DNA of 64,000 nucleotides from an uncultured Coriobacteriaceae bacterium (lineage in GTDB: Bacteria; Actinomycetota; Coriobacteriia; Coriobacteriales; Coriobacteriaceae), in contig CALUIM010000002.1 of assembly GCA_944320725.1 (NCBI GenBank), forward strand, positions 62,001 through 126,000. The letters run 5' to 3'. Below are positions 36,820-45,014 of the stretch, one piece after another. The notes under the pieces are model-generated. The model was not told the DNA's origin. It did no database searches and saw nothing but the letters and a program-made list of their open reading frames with translations. How positions within the stretch are numbered: the stretch's first letter is position 1; each line of letters starts with the position of its first letter. Both the position numbers and the translations under genes were made by a program.

Positions 36820-36896
36820 CTTCACGTGTTTTTGACAATTGTGCTAAATGTGTTGACGGCGTGCAGATAATGCGCGTCGTCATGCGTTGTGTGCGC

Positions 36897-36928
36897 TGAC
36901 CGTTTACCTCGAAAAAATGACCGTTTAC
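36897..36928 (+). promoter_or_regulatory. Direct repeats upstream of the PTS promoter
   Basis: TGACCGTTTAC occurs at 36897-36907 and 36918-36928, 21 bp apart (two helical turns), about 22 bp upstream of the -35 box. The phasing suggests an activator site. Confidence 0.5.
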
Positions 36929-36949
36929 GAGCGTTTGTCGCAACGCTAC

Positions 36950-36978
36950 TTGACGCATGCCGCGTTTCAACATATTAA
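36950..36978 (+). promoter_or_regulatory. Promoter of the amidohydrolase-PTS operon
   Basis: A near-consensus -35 TTGACG (36950-36955) and a -10 TATTAA (36973-36978) are separated by exactly 17 bp, 40 bp upstream of the first gene. Confidence 0.75.
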
Positions 36979-36980
36979 AG

Positions 36981-36994
36981 TTATAACGTTATAA
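36981..36994. promoter_or_regulatory. Palindromic operator, probably for the GntR regulator
   Basis: TTATAACGTTATAA is a perfect 14-bp palindrome directly downstream of the -10 box, where a repressor would block transcription. Its form fits GntR-family operators. Confidence 0.7.
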
Positions 36995-37017
36995 TCTAAT
37001 AATGAAAAGGAGGGAGC

Positions 37018-37764
37018 ATGGGCAAGGATTATCTCATCTACGATATCCACTCCCATCTGGGCAAGACGAGCTCGGGAGAGGAGAACACGCCCGAAGAGCT
37101 GCTGGCCGACCTCAACGAGTACGGCATCACCAAGGTGGGGATCAGCAGCCTCTCGGGTATTTCGATGCACGACCAGAACAACCTGGTCCACCGCGCCAAA
37201 GCGGCGCATCCCGATGAGATCCGTAACTATGCCTTCATCAATCCCAAGGCACCGGATGCGATCGACGAGGTGCATCGCTGCTTGGGCGAACTCAAGATGG
37301 ATGGCATCAAGTTCCACTCGTGGAAGCACGGCTTCTATCCCGATAACACGCCCGCGCTCCAGGGTATCTTCGAGGCAATCGAGCCCTATGGCAAGCACGT
37401 GCAAATGCACGTGGGCACCGCGCCCTTCTCTACGCCCTACACCTGGGCCGTGTGGGCCAAGCGCTTCCCCAAGATCGACTTTTTGTTCACGCATATCGGC
37501 TACTACGAGTTCGGCCAGTCCACCATCGAGGCCGTGCGCGACCTGCCCAACGTGTGGGTCGAGACCTCCGGCCAGATGGATGTCGACGTACTGCTGCGCG
37601 CGATCGACGTGCTGGGCGAGCGCCGCGTGTGCTTTGGCACCGACTGGCCCTATAAGCCGGTGAACATCGAGGTCGAGAAATTCTTCGAGCTGGGAATTCC
37701 GAGCGAAAAGCTCGAGTTCATCTTCCATCGCAACGCCGAGTACCTATGGAGAATGGAGGGCTAA
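37018..37764 (+). CDS. Amidohydrolase-2 family metal-dependent hydrolase
   Basis: This is a 248-residue TIM-barrel hydrolase. The metal ligands are intact: DIHSH (Asp9, His11, His13), a mid-barrel HVQMHVG, THIGYYE, and the C-terminal FGTDWPY Asp. Family members decarboxylate, hydrate or hydrolyse lactones and sugars. ATG 37018 follows AAAAGGAGGGAG. It is the first gene of the PTS operon, and its stop overlaps the EIIA start by one base, so it acts in the same pathway. Confidence 0.85.
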   Translation: MGKDYLIYDIHSHLGKTSSGEENTPEELLADLNEYGITKVGISSLSGISMHDQNNLVHRAKAAHPDEIRNYAFINPKAPDAIDEVHRCLGELKMDGIKFHSWKHGFYPDNTPALQGIFEAIEPYGKHVQMHVGTAPFSTPYTWAVWAKRFPKIDFLFTHIGYYEFGQSTIEAVRDLPNVWVETSGQMDVDVLLRAIDVLGERRVCFGTDWPYKPVNIEVEKFFELGIPSEKLEFIFHRNAEYLWRMEG

Positions 37765-38159
37765 TGATCAAGATCCTTTTGACGTCCCACGGCGGCATGG
37801 CCGAGGGCATGGTGCAGTCGGTCAAGATGCTCATCGGCGAGCAAGAGCACCTCGAGGCGATCACCTTTGCCGAGGACATGGGAGCCGACCAGCTGGAAGA
37901 GGTCTTCCAGGAGCGGCTCGCCGCCGCCGGCCCCGATGAGCAATGGCTCGTATTCTGCGACCTCAAGGGCGGCACGCCCTTCAACGTGGTCTCCAAGTGC
38001 TCGTTCAAAAATGACGACATCGCCGTGATCTACGGCATGAACCTGCCCACGGTGATCGAGGCGCTCGTGCTTTCGGCACCGCAGGCGCTCACGCTCGCCG
38101 AGCTGGTCGAAGACATCGCGTCCAAGGCGCCGGAAAGCATTGGGCTCAGCCCCATCTAG
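37764..38159 (+). CDS. PTS mannose-family EIIA
   Basis: This is a 131-residue EIIA of the mannose/fructose/sorbose (Man) superfamily. The phosphorylated His9 is in LLTSHGGMAEGM, and DLKGGTPFNVV is a hallmark. It accepts phosphate from HPr and passes it to EIIB. ATG 37764 overlaps the previous stop as TAATG, with GGAGGG upstream. EIIA and EIIB are separate genes here, in contrast to the E. coli ManX fusion. Confidence 0.94.
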   Translation: MIKILLTSHGGMAEGMVQSVKMLIGEQEHLEAITFAEDMGADQLEEVFQERLAAAGPDEQWLVFCDLKGGTPFNVVSKCSFKNDDIAVIYGMNLPTVIEALVLSAPQALTLAELVEDIASKAPESIGLSPI

Positions 38160-38251
38160 TGGTCATGCGGGCGCAGGATTGCCGGCGAACGTTCGCAGAC
38201 GCATGAGGGGATGCGCCGCGCGAGCAACCGGATCTGCCGCCCGATACAACA

Positions 38252-38290
38252 TGGGGGCTCTGCCCCGCAGGCAGGGGGCTGGGCCCCCGG
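38252..38290 (+). other. G+C-rich intercistronic hairpins
   Basis: Two small hairpins (GGGGC/GCCCC near 38254-38266 and GGGGGC/GCCCCC at 38274-38288) lie in the 145-bp gap between EIIA and EIIB. There is no T tract; they may mark an mRNA processing or stability site. Confidence 0.45.
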
Positions 38291-38304
38291 AAAGGAAGGT
38301 CAAC

Positions 38305-38793
38305 ATGCAGGTAGGAGTCTTCCGTATCGACGATCGCCTCATTCATGGTCAGGTTGTCACCGCGTGGATCGCACACGCCGATGCCAACACCGTCGTCGTG
38401 GCCGACGACAAGGCGGCCGGCGATGAGTTCCAGCGCACGCTGCTGCAGATGGCGACCCCCAACACCGTCGAGCTCAAGGTGCTCACGGTCGAGGAGGCCA
38501 AGGCGCTCATCACCGACGACAGCGTTCCCGGACGCGCCCTTCTGCTGGTGCGCGGCCCGCAGCAGGCGCTCGAGCTCGTGCGCGCCGGCGTGAAGGATCA
38601 CACCATCAACGTTGGCAACATGAACATGAAGAAGGGCAAGACCAAGATCCTGGGCAACTTCTGGGTGTTCCCCGAGGACGTGGATACCTTCAAAGAGATC
38701 TACGCCGAGGGCGTTTCCGCCGAGGTCCGCGCCGTTCCCAACGAGCACAGCCAAGACGTCATGGACCTGCTCAAGAAAAACGGCCTTGCCTAA
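38305..38793 (+). CDS. PTS mannose-family EIIB
   Basis: This is a 162-residue EIIB. The active-site His14 is in FRIDDRLIHGQVV, and VGNMNMKKGK is a typical downstream loop. It transfers phosphate to the sugar entering through EIIC/EIID. ATG 38305 is preceded by GGAAAGGAAGG; a longer open frame upstream crosses the intercistronic hairpins and is not conserved. Confidence 0.94.
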   Translation: MQVGVFRIDDRLIHGQVVTAWIAHADANTVVVADDKAAGDEFQRTLLQMATPNTVELKVLTVEEAKALITDDSVPGRALLLVRGPQQALELVRAGVKDHTINVGNMNMKKGKTKILGNFWVFPEDVDTFKEIYAEGVSAEVRAVPNEHSQDVMDLLKKNGLA

Positions 38794-38821
38794 GCCTTAG
38801 GCATTTCTATGGAGGTGTGAG

Positions 38822-39568
38822 ATGAGTTTATTTCTCCAGGCGCTGCTCGTCGCGATTTTCGTGACCATCGCCTTCATCGATTCGCATACAACGCAAACGC
38901 ATATCTTCCGTCCTATCGTGGTGGGCCCGGTGGTTGGCCTCATCATGGGTAACGTCGAGATCGGCTTCACCGTGGGCATCATGGTCGAGATGATGTTCCT
39001 CGCCGTTATCTTCGTGGGTACCGCGAATCCGCCCGATCCCACCATCTCGACGGCTATCGCTACCGGCATCGCCATCCTGGGTGGCGGCGGCACCGAGACT
39101 GCCGTGGCAACCGCTCTTGCCGTCTCCGTTATCGGCCAGATGGCAACCACGTTCCAGAACTCCATCATCAACGTGTTCTTCATGCACCGGGTGGAAGCGG
39201 CGGTCGAGAAGCTCGATCGCAGGGGCATCGTGCTCAACAACACCATCCTGCCCATGGCCTTCAACGCCGTCCTCTACGGTCTGCCCACGTTCCTCGCCAT
39301 CTATCTGGGCGCCAACTACGTGCAGGGCATCATCGACGCCATCCCCGATCAGATCATCACCGGCCTCTCCGTGGGCGGCAACATGATCGGCGCCGTCGGC
39401 TTCGCGCTGCTGCTCTCCTCGATCAAGGCGCGTAAGTTCTGGCCGTTCTTCCTGCTTGGCTTCATCTGCGCCGCGTACTTCGGCATGAACATGGTGGGCA
39501 TCGCGCTCATCGCCGTGGTCGGCGTTGCCATGTACTACTACTTCGTGCTCGCGAACGACAAGAACTAG
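38822..39568 (+). CDS. PTS mannose-family EIIC
   Basis: This is a 248-residue polytopic EIIC, with hydrophobic helices and a GPVVGLIMGNVEIGFTVG motif (about 39-56) and GTANPPDP loop (about 70-77) typical of Man-family channels. It forms the translocation path with EIID. GGAGGTGTGAG precedes ATG 38822. Confidence 0.93.
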   Translation: MSLFLQALLVAIFVTIAFIDSHTTQTHIFRPIVVGPVVGLIMGNVEIGFTVGIMVEMMFLAVIFVGTANPPDPTISTAIATGIAILGGGGTETAVATALAVSVIGQMATTFQNSIINVFFMHRVEAAVEKLDRRGIVLNNTILPMAFNAVLYGLPTFLAIYLGANYVQGIIDAIPDQIITGLSVGGNMIGAVGFALLLSSIKARKFWPFFLLGFICAAYFGMNMVGIALIAVVGVAMYYYFVLANDKN

Positions 39569-39582
39569 AAAGGAGCGCACCC

Positions 39583-40443
39583 ATGTCTGAAGAGATCAAG
39601 ACGGCTCAAACCGCCCCCGAGCAGGTCGAAGAGCAGCCCCACCTCACCAAGAAGGAACTGTGGCGCGTCTTTCGCAACCAGCTTACCATCCGCTGCGCCA
39701 ACAACTACGAGCGTCAGCAGAACGCAGGTTTCACCCAGGCCATGATGCCGGTCATCGAGAAGTACTACGACGATCCCGAGGATAAGCGCGAGGCATACGA
39801 GCGCCATATGGAGTACTTCCTCACCAACGACATCACGTCGGCGATCCCCGTGGGCGTTGCGGCTGCCATGGAGGAGCGCTACGCCACGCAGCGCGACGTT
39901 GATCCCGAGTCGATCAACGCCATCAAGACCGCCCTCATGGGCCCGCTTGCCGGCCTGGGCGACTCGCTGCTCAACGGCACCGCGCGCCCGATTCTCGCCG
40001 GCCTCGCCATCTCGTTCATCCAGGCGGGTCTTGGCTGGTTTGGCGTGCTGTTCTTCGTCATTGGCATGAGCATCGTTTCGCTCGGCGTGCGCTACTTCGG
40101 CGTATTCCAGGGCTACACCCAGGGCGTCAAGCTCGTTGCCAAGATTCAGTCGAGCGGCCTTATCGACAAGGTCTCCGACCTCGCCGCCATCGCAGCCTAC
40201 ACCATCGTCGGCGGCTTCATCCCCGGCCTCGTGATCATCAACATCCCCATCGAGATTGGCAGCGGCGACTCGGTGCTGAACATTCAGCAGACCCTCGACG
40301 GCCTCGTTCCTGGTCTTCTGGGCGTCCTCTACACGCTGCTCATGTACTGGCTCATCACCAAGAAGAAGATCTCGGCGGTGAAGCTCATCCTCATCACGAT
40401 GGTCATTGGTATCGCAGGCGTCTACGTTGGCATCCTGGGCTAG
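39583..40443 (+). CDS. PTS mannose-family EIID
   Basis: This is a 286-residue EIID. The N-terminal half holds QNAGFTQAMMPVIEKYY and HMEYFLTND; MGPLAGLGDSLLNGTARPI is the family signature, and membrane helices close the C-terminus. It partners EIIC. GAAAGGAG precedes ATG 39583. Confidence 0.94.
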   Translation: MSEEIKTAQTAPEQVEEQPHLTKKELWRVFRNQLTIRCANNYERQQNAGFTQAMMPVIEKYYDDPEDKREAYERHMEYFLTNDITSAIPVGVAAAMEERYATQRDVDPESINAIKTALMGPLAGLGDSLLNGTARPILAGLAISFIQAGLGWFGVLFFVIGMSIVSLGVRYFGVFQGYTQGVKLVAKIQSSGLIDKVSDLAAIAAYTIVGGFIPGLVIINIPIEIGSGDSVLNIQQTLDGLVPGLLGVLYTLLMYWLITKKKISAVKLILITMVIGIAGVYVGILG

Positions 40444-40459
40444 AAGTAGGTTGACGACC

Positions 40460-41218
40460 ATGATTATCGACATTCATGCGCACATCAGGCGAAATCCTGA
40501 TGACCAAGCGGCCGAAGAGGCAGCGCTGCTCGCCGATATGGAGCGCAACGGCATCGGCCGGCGCGTGGTCTCGGCGCTGGACGGTTGGGGCATCGAGGAG
40601 GGCAACGTCTATATCTCCGACCTCGTGAGCCGTCATCCCGATGTGCTGGTGGGCTGTGCCGTGGTGAATCCCAAGGAGCCCGGTGCCGCCGAGGCAGCCG
40701 AGCGCGCGCTTTCGCTTCCCGGTATGGGCATGCTCGAGCTCAACTCGCTTGAGCACGGCTACTATCCCGATTTTTGCCCGGGCGTCGAGGATGTGCTCGC
40801 GGTGGCCGAGCGCCACGGCGTGCCGGTGAAGGTTTTTACCGGTATTGGCTCGCGCTCCATGCCGCAGCAGTGGATGGGGCATGTGCGCCAGCATCCGGCG
40901 ACACCGTTCGTGTTCCTCCACATGGGCTGCTTCGACTACGGGTACGGCTGCATCGATCTGGCCTCGGAGGTGGACAACCTCTATCTCGAGACCTCCAACC
41001 AGTACGAGATGCAGATCCTGCGCAAGGCGGTGAATTCCGCGCCGCCCGAGCGCCTCGTGTTTGGCTCCATGTGGCCCGAGCGTCTCACGCGCTGCTCGCT
41101 CGACGAGTTTGAGACCGTTGGCGTGACCGACGAGTTTCGCACGCTCACGTTCGAGAAGAACGGTGCGCGCCTGCTCAAGATCGCGGATGCGGCGATTGCC
41201 GCGGCAAAGGAGGGATAG
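40460..41218 (+). CDS. Degenerate amidohydrolase-2 paralog
   Basis: This is a 252-residue paralog of the amidohydrolase at 37018. The N-terminal DIHAH is kept (Asp4, His6, His8), as is a central LHMGCFDYG His. The mid-barrel His region reads KVFTGIGS instead of QMHVGT, and the C-terminal catalytic FGTDWP is replaced by FGSMWP, so the metal-binding Asp is Met. It may have changed chemistry, be inactive, or pair with the first enzyme. The ribosome site is weak (AGTAGG, 11 bases away). Confidence 0.78.
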   Translation: MIIDIHAHIRRNPDDQAAEEAALLADMERNGIGRRVVSALDGWGIEEGNVYISDLVSRHPDVLVGCAVVNPKEPGAAEAAERALSLPGMGMLELNSLEHGYYPDFCPGVEDVLAVAERHGVPVKVFTGIGSRSMPQQWMGHVRQHPATPFVFLHMGCFDYGYGCIDLASEVDNLYLETSNQYEMQILRKAVNSAPPERLVFGSMWPERLTRCSLDEFETVGVTDEFRTLTFEKNGARLLKIADAAIAAAKEG

Positions 41219-41220
41219 CC

Positions 41221-42222
41221 GTGAACGTAGCTGAGGTACGGGCCCTGCTGCCCGACGAGGTGCTGCCCTCCTTCGACGGCATCGTCGACCAGAGCATTCT
41301 CGGTGCAAGTAAGCACATTGCGCTTATTGGTGACATGATTGAGGCCATCGCTCGCAAGGGCGAGCGGGAGTGCCGCCCCTCGGCACAGACCGTGGCCGAT
41401 ATCCATACCGTGGCGCAGTTCTTCATCGAGACGCGCGGCGAGGCGAGCCAGGCCGTGAGCAACGCCATCCTCATCATGGTGCGCGGGATCGATGACGCTG
41501 CGGCGCTCGATCCCGCCGAGGCGGCGAAGCTCATCATTGCAGCGAAGGACGCCTATTCAACGCAGGCGGCCGAGGCCATTGCAACCTGTGTGGGGTATTC
41601 GGTGGCGCTCGCGCGTTCCATGAAGCGCGTGTTCGTGTACGACTACTCGAGCACCGTCGAGAAGTTCCTCCGCGGCATCGCGGTGGATGGCCCCCGCGAG
41701 GTGGTTATCCCCGAGAGCCGTATCATCGACGGCGGCAAGCCCTTCGTGCAGGCGTGCCTTGATTGCGGCCACAAGGTGACGTTCATCCCCGAAGCGGCGA
41801 TGATGTATTTCCTCAAAGACTGCGATGCCGCCTTCATGGGTGCTGAGACCTTCTATCCCGACGGCACCGGTTTCAACACCACAGGCTCGGATATCGTGGG
41901 CGTGCTCTGCCAACATCTCGGCGTGCCGCTCTACTTCCTCACGCCCATGATCAAGCTGGATACGCGTCCGGTATACGGCGGCGGCAAGAAGCTCGTCTAC
42001 GACGACCTCACCGCCAAGATGTCCGCATCGTGGGGCGAGGAGCTCTCGGCCGAGGGCATCGAGTTCACCGTTCCCGAGCTCATTGGCGTGCCGCCCGAGC
42101 AGATTCGCGCCTTTGTGACCGAGCAGGGCATCATCCCCGCGACTCAGATGTACGCCCCCGCCATGGAGTACAGCGCTTACCTGCACGAGGCGAGCGGTAC
42201 TGCATCGAAAGGAAGTGAGTAA
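41221..42222 (+). CDS. eIF-2B alpha/beta/delta-like protein (isomerase-type)
   Basis: This is a 333-residue member of the eIF-2B/MtnA/ribose-1,5-bisphosphate isomerase superfamily (PF01008-like). The C-terminal Rossmann half reads VFVYDYSSTVEKFL, VVIPESRI, KVTFIPEAAMMYFLKDCDAAFMGAETFYPDG and GSDIVGVLCQHLGVPLYFL, matching the family nucleotide/sugar-phosphate fold. Bacterial relatives isomerise aldose-1-phosphates. GTG 41221 follows AAAGGAGGG and starts two bases after the previous stop. The exact reaction is unknown; in this operon it probably handles the phosphorylated PTS product. Confidence 0.75.
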   Translation: MNVAEVRALLPDEVLPSFDGIVDQSILGASKHIALIGDMIEAIARKGERECRPSAQTVADIHTVAQFFIETRGEASQAVSNAILIMVRGIDDAAALDPAEAAKLIIAAKDAYSTQAAEAIATCVGYSVALARSMKRVFVYDYSSTVEKFLRGIAVDGPREVVIPESRIIDGGKPFVQACLDCGHKVTFIPEAAMMYFLKDCDAAFMGAETFYPDGTGFNTTGSDIVGVLCQHLGVPLYFLTPMIKLDTRPVYGGGKKLVYDDLTAKMSASWGEELSAEGIEFTVPELIGVPPEQIRAFVTEQGIIPATQMYAPAMEYSAYLHEASGTASKGSE

Positions 42223-42223
42223 G

Positions 42224-43027
42224 ATGGCCGAAACCACGGCGACCCCGCGCGTACTGGCGCGGAGCGAGAAGATTATCTTCTCGATGATTCAGCCCGAGCC
42301 GCTGCCCGGTAGCTACCGGCACCGCGATATGAAGATCGACGAGATTGTCGACCGCGCGCTGCGCGAGACCGAGATGGTGGCCAACAACGGCTTCGACGGC
42401 ATCATCGTCCAGAACATGAACGACATGCCCATCAAGCAGATTGCCAAGCCCGAGGCCATTGCGTACATGACGCGCATCGCCCACGAGATCCGCGTGCGCT
42501 TCCCCGAGCTCGTCATGGGCATCCTCATGAACTGGGACGGCGTGGCCGGCCTTTCGGTGGCCGACGCCGTGGGCGCCGATTTCGTGCGCATCGAGCATCT
42601 GTTCACGGGTGCGAGCGTCACGAGCGCCGGTATTTTGCAGGCGCAGTGCGTCGATATCGCCGAGCTGCGCAAGCGCACCGGTAGCACCGTGCCGGTCTTT
42701 GCCGACATCTACGAGGTGCACGGTACGCCCATCTGCCCCAAGCCCGTCGACGCGGCGGCGTGGGAGTGCGTGCATGAGGCGTTTGCCGACGGCCTGTTTA
42801 TGTCGGGTAAGACCCCCGAGGAGAGCATCCAGATGGTCGAGGCGGCGCGCAAGCGCGTGCCCAACACGCCCATCTTCCTGGGCGGCGGTGCCACCGGTGA
42901 CAATGTCCGCGAGCTTATGAAGTACTACGACGGCGTCTCGGTTGCCACCTGGATCAAGAACGGCGATATGAAGAACCCCATCGACCCCGAGCGTGCCCGC
43001 ATCTTCCTTGAGCAGGCAAAGGGCTAG
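42224..43027 (+). CDS. BtpA/SgcQ-family TIM-barrel protein
   Basis: This is a 267-residue BtpA-like protein related to E. coli SgcQ of the sgc sugar locus. It reads IFSMIQPEPLPGSY, ANNGFDGIIVQNMND, ILMNWDGVAGLSVADAVGADFVRIEH and FLGGGATGDNV. The family has no settled reaction, though a TIM barrel in sugar operons suggests an aldolase, lyase or epimerase. ATG 42224 is eight bases after AAAGGAAG; an earlier GTG at 42215 is too close to that site. It is the last gene of the PTS operon. Confidence 0.83.
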   Translation: MAETTATPRVLARSEKIIFSMIQPEPLPGSYRHRDMKIDEIVDRALRETEMVANNGFDGIIVQNMNDMPIKQIAKPEAIAYMTRIAHEIRVRFPELVMGILMNWDGVAGLSVADAVGADFVRIEHLFTGASVTSAGILQAQCVDIAELRKRTGSTVPVFADIYEVHGTPICPKPVDAAAWECVHEAFADGLFMSGKTPEESIQMVEAARKRVPNTPIFLGGGATGDNVRELMKYYDGVSVATWIKNGDMKNPIDPERARIFLEQAKG

Positions 43028-43074
43028 CGTTTTCCTGACATCACGTTGGTGTTCAGACCATACCTTTCCGAGTG

Positions 43075-43127
43075 CGCCCCGGACCCATGCGAGCCGGGGC
43101 GTTCTGCTTGCCATCCTCAGCAAGCAG
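43075..43127 (+). terminator. Tandem hairpins ending the PTS operon
   Basis: CGCCCCGG (43075-43082) pairs with CCGGGGCG (43094-43101), followed by TTCTGCTT; a second perfect 8-bp hairpin (43104-43111 with 43120-43127) overlaps the tail. Confidence 0.7.
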
Positions 43128-43138
43128 CGTAAAGACAT

Positions 43139-43250
43139 CGGCGGAGGGGCACCCTCCACGCGCAGTTCCGCAGGCGAGCGAAGCGAGCCGAGGACTGTCT
43201 GAGCAGGGAGGGTTATGCCCCTCCGCATCCGTGCCGTTTTAGCTTGAACG
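43139..43250 (+). ncRNA. Long structured hairpin between the PTS cassette and ybaB
   Basis: A roughly 85-nt imperfect hairpin is closed by a perfect 10-bp stem (CGGAGGGGCA near 43141 with TGCCCCTCCG near 43220) and continued by CCCTCC/GGGAGG, CAGTTCC/GGACTG and an apical GGC...GCC with GAGCGAAGCGAG. It is followed by TGCCGTTTT. It could be a terminator-like repeat, a small RNA or an attenuator for ybaB-recR. It lacks the conserved SRP RNA apex, so I do not call ffs. The 311-bp gap holds nothing else. Confidence 0.45.
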
Positions 43251-43338
43251 CGTGCCCACGCGACCCCGCTGCACGCTATCGGGTATCATGGTCCCCGGAA
43301 TACCCGTCGCGATATTCGCGCAACCAAGGAGACCATCC

Positions 43339-43659
43339 ATGGCAAACATGAACATGCAGCAGATGATGAAGCAGGCCCGCAAGATGCAGGAGCAGCTCGC
43401 GGCCGTGCAGGAGAACCTCGCCGAGACCACCGTCGACGCTTCCGCAGGCGGTGGCATGGTCAAGGTGACCGCCCGTGGCGACATGCAGATCACCTCGCTC
43501 AAGATCGACCCCGAGGCCATCGATCCCGAGGACGTCGAGATGCTCGAGGACATGGTCATGGCTGCCGTGAACGAGGCCATCCGCGGCGTCATGGACGTCA
43601 CCAACCGCCAGATGGGTGCCATCACCGGCGGTCTCAACATCCCGGGCATGCCGTTCTAG
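43339..43659 (+). CDS. ybaB: YbaB/EbfC nucleoid-associated protein
   Basis: This is a 106-residue small DNA-binding protein. It has the Met-rich N-terminus (MNMQQMMKQARKMQEQ), GGGMVKVTARGDMQI core and a helical C-terminus. It is normally co-transcribed with dnaX and recR; here recR follows at 27 bp, but dnaX is 7.4 kb upstream. AAGGAG precedes ATG 43339. Confidence 0.94.
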   Translation: MANMNMQQMMKQARKMQEQLAAVQENLAETTVDASAGGGMVKVTARGDMQITSLKIDPEAIDPEDVEMLEDMVMAAVNEAIRGVMDVTNRQMGAITGGLNIPGMPF

Positions 43660-43686
43660 CGCTGCTCCACCTGAACCGAGGCTACC

Positions 43687-44283
43687 GTGGCAACCGATCA
43701 TGATTTGCAGCGCCTGCTCGATGAGCTGGGGAGACTCCCGGGCATCGGGCCAAAATCGGCGCAGCGCATCGCGTATCACCTGCTCGAGGCAGACGCCGAA
43801 GAGGCGCGTCGCCTGGCGCAGGCCATTCTCGACGTGAAGGAGCACGTGCATTTTTGCCGTCGCTGCTTCAACTACGCCACAGCCGAGGAATGCCCCATCT
43901 GTCGCGACGGCTCGCGCGACCATACGCGCATCTGCGTGGTCTCCGAGCCGCGCGACGTAACCGCCATCGAGCGCACCGGGTCCTACCACGGGCTCTACCA
44001 TGTGCTCGGCGGCGTGATCAGCCCCATGGATAAGATTGGGCCCGAGCAGCTCCATGTGCGCGAGCTGCTTGCGCGCCTGGCAGAAGAGGGGACCGAAGAG
44101 GTCATCCTCGCCACGAATCCCAATGTGGAGGGCGAGGCCACAGCGAGTTACCTCGCCCTCACCATCAAGCCGCTCGGCGTTGCCGTGAGCCGCTTGGCAA
44201 GCGGCCTTCCCGTGGGCGGCGATTTGGAATACGCCGACGAGCTCACCCTCGGCCGCGCAATCGAGGCGCGCCGCACGCTGTAA
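43687..44283 (+). CDS. recR: Recombination protein RecR
   Basis: This is a 198-residue RecFOR-pathway protein. It has an N-terminal HhH ([17 protein letters not shown]), a four-Cys zinc motif [16 protein letters not shown], a Toprim domain with VVSEPRDV and the C-terminal Walker-like segment GGDLEYADE. The start is GTG 43687. The length is normal. Confidence 0.96.
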   Translation: MATDHDLQRLLDELGRLPGIGPKSAQRIAYHLLEADAEEARRLAQAILDVKEHVHFCRRCFNYATAEECPICRDGSRDHTRICVVSEPRDVTAIERTGSYHGLYHVLGGVISPMDKIGPEQLHVRELLARLAEEGTEEVILATNPNVEGEATASYLALTIKPLGVAVSRLASGLPVGGDLEYADELTLGRAIEARRTL

Positions 44284-44374
44284 ATCGCAATCCCGAACGG
44301 TGGGAATGCGTCTTCGAACGGTTGCAGGGGATGCATTTCCGGCTCCCCCGCACTGCGTTTCGCATACCTTGGAG

Positions 44375-44812
44375 CTACTTCACCACGAGGATGTCGCACT
44401 CGGAGCTGCGCAGCAAGAACGTCGAGATGGAGCCAAGCAGCGCGTACTTAATCGACGATAGCCCGCGTGCGCCGCACATGACGAGGTCGGGCTGAATGAC
44501 ATCAAGCATCTCGTCCTTGAGGGTCTCGCGAATGCGCCCGGCGCGAATGATGACCTCCACCTCGGGGATGTCCTCAGATGCCTTGGCCTCCTCGACCTGG
44601 GCGGCGATGGACTCTCTGAACGCGGCTTCGAGGCCGTTGACAAGATCGAGCGGATACACCCCCGCCGACTCCAGCGCGGTGGAATCGATGACATGGCCGA
44701 TGTAGAGCTTGGCCTTGTTGTTCGCCGCAACCTTGATGGCGCGCGCCAACACGAAATCCTGCTGCTCGGTTCCGTCGAGTGCTACGAATACCTTGGAATA
44801 GCCTTCGTTCAT
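44375..44812 (-). CDS. Universal stress protein (UspA family)
   Basis: This is a 145-residue Usp protein with N-terminal KVFVALDGTEQQDFVL and C-terminal VMCGARGLSSIKYALLGSISTFLLRSSECDILVV. The ATP-binding G-x2-G-x9-G(S/T) motif is altered (GARGLSSIKYALLGS is close). Roles are stress survival and signalling. GAGGAGG precedes ATG 44812. It is convergent with recR and divergent from uppP. Confidence 0.9.
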   Translation of the reverse strand: MNEGYSKVFVALDGTEQQDFVLARAIKVAANNKAKLYIGHVIDSTALESAGVYPLDLVNGLEAAFRESIAAQVEEAKASEDIPEVEVIIRAGRIRETLKDEMLDVIQPDLVMCGARGLSSIKYALLGSISTFLLRSSECDILVVK

Positions 44813-45014
44813 GAATGCCTCCTCTACCCGGGTTTCGGCGGCGCGCCTTTTCGGCGCCCACGTCTTTGCGATAGTTATACCCATGCGCCGCGTGGGCGGT
44901 CTTTGTGATTCTGTGAACGCACCCGTTTTTCCCACGGGCTCAGGCTGGGTGCTTGATAATGGCGGGGGTGCATCTCTTTGCACCCGTATGAACGCATTTC
45001 GTCAGGGAGGAACC

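Noticed and set aside
43139-43250. SRP (ffs) RNA
   Set aside because: The hairpin lacks the GGAA-type apex and the conserved CAGG/AGCAG symmetric loop of bacterial SRP RNA.
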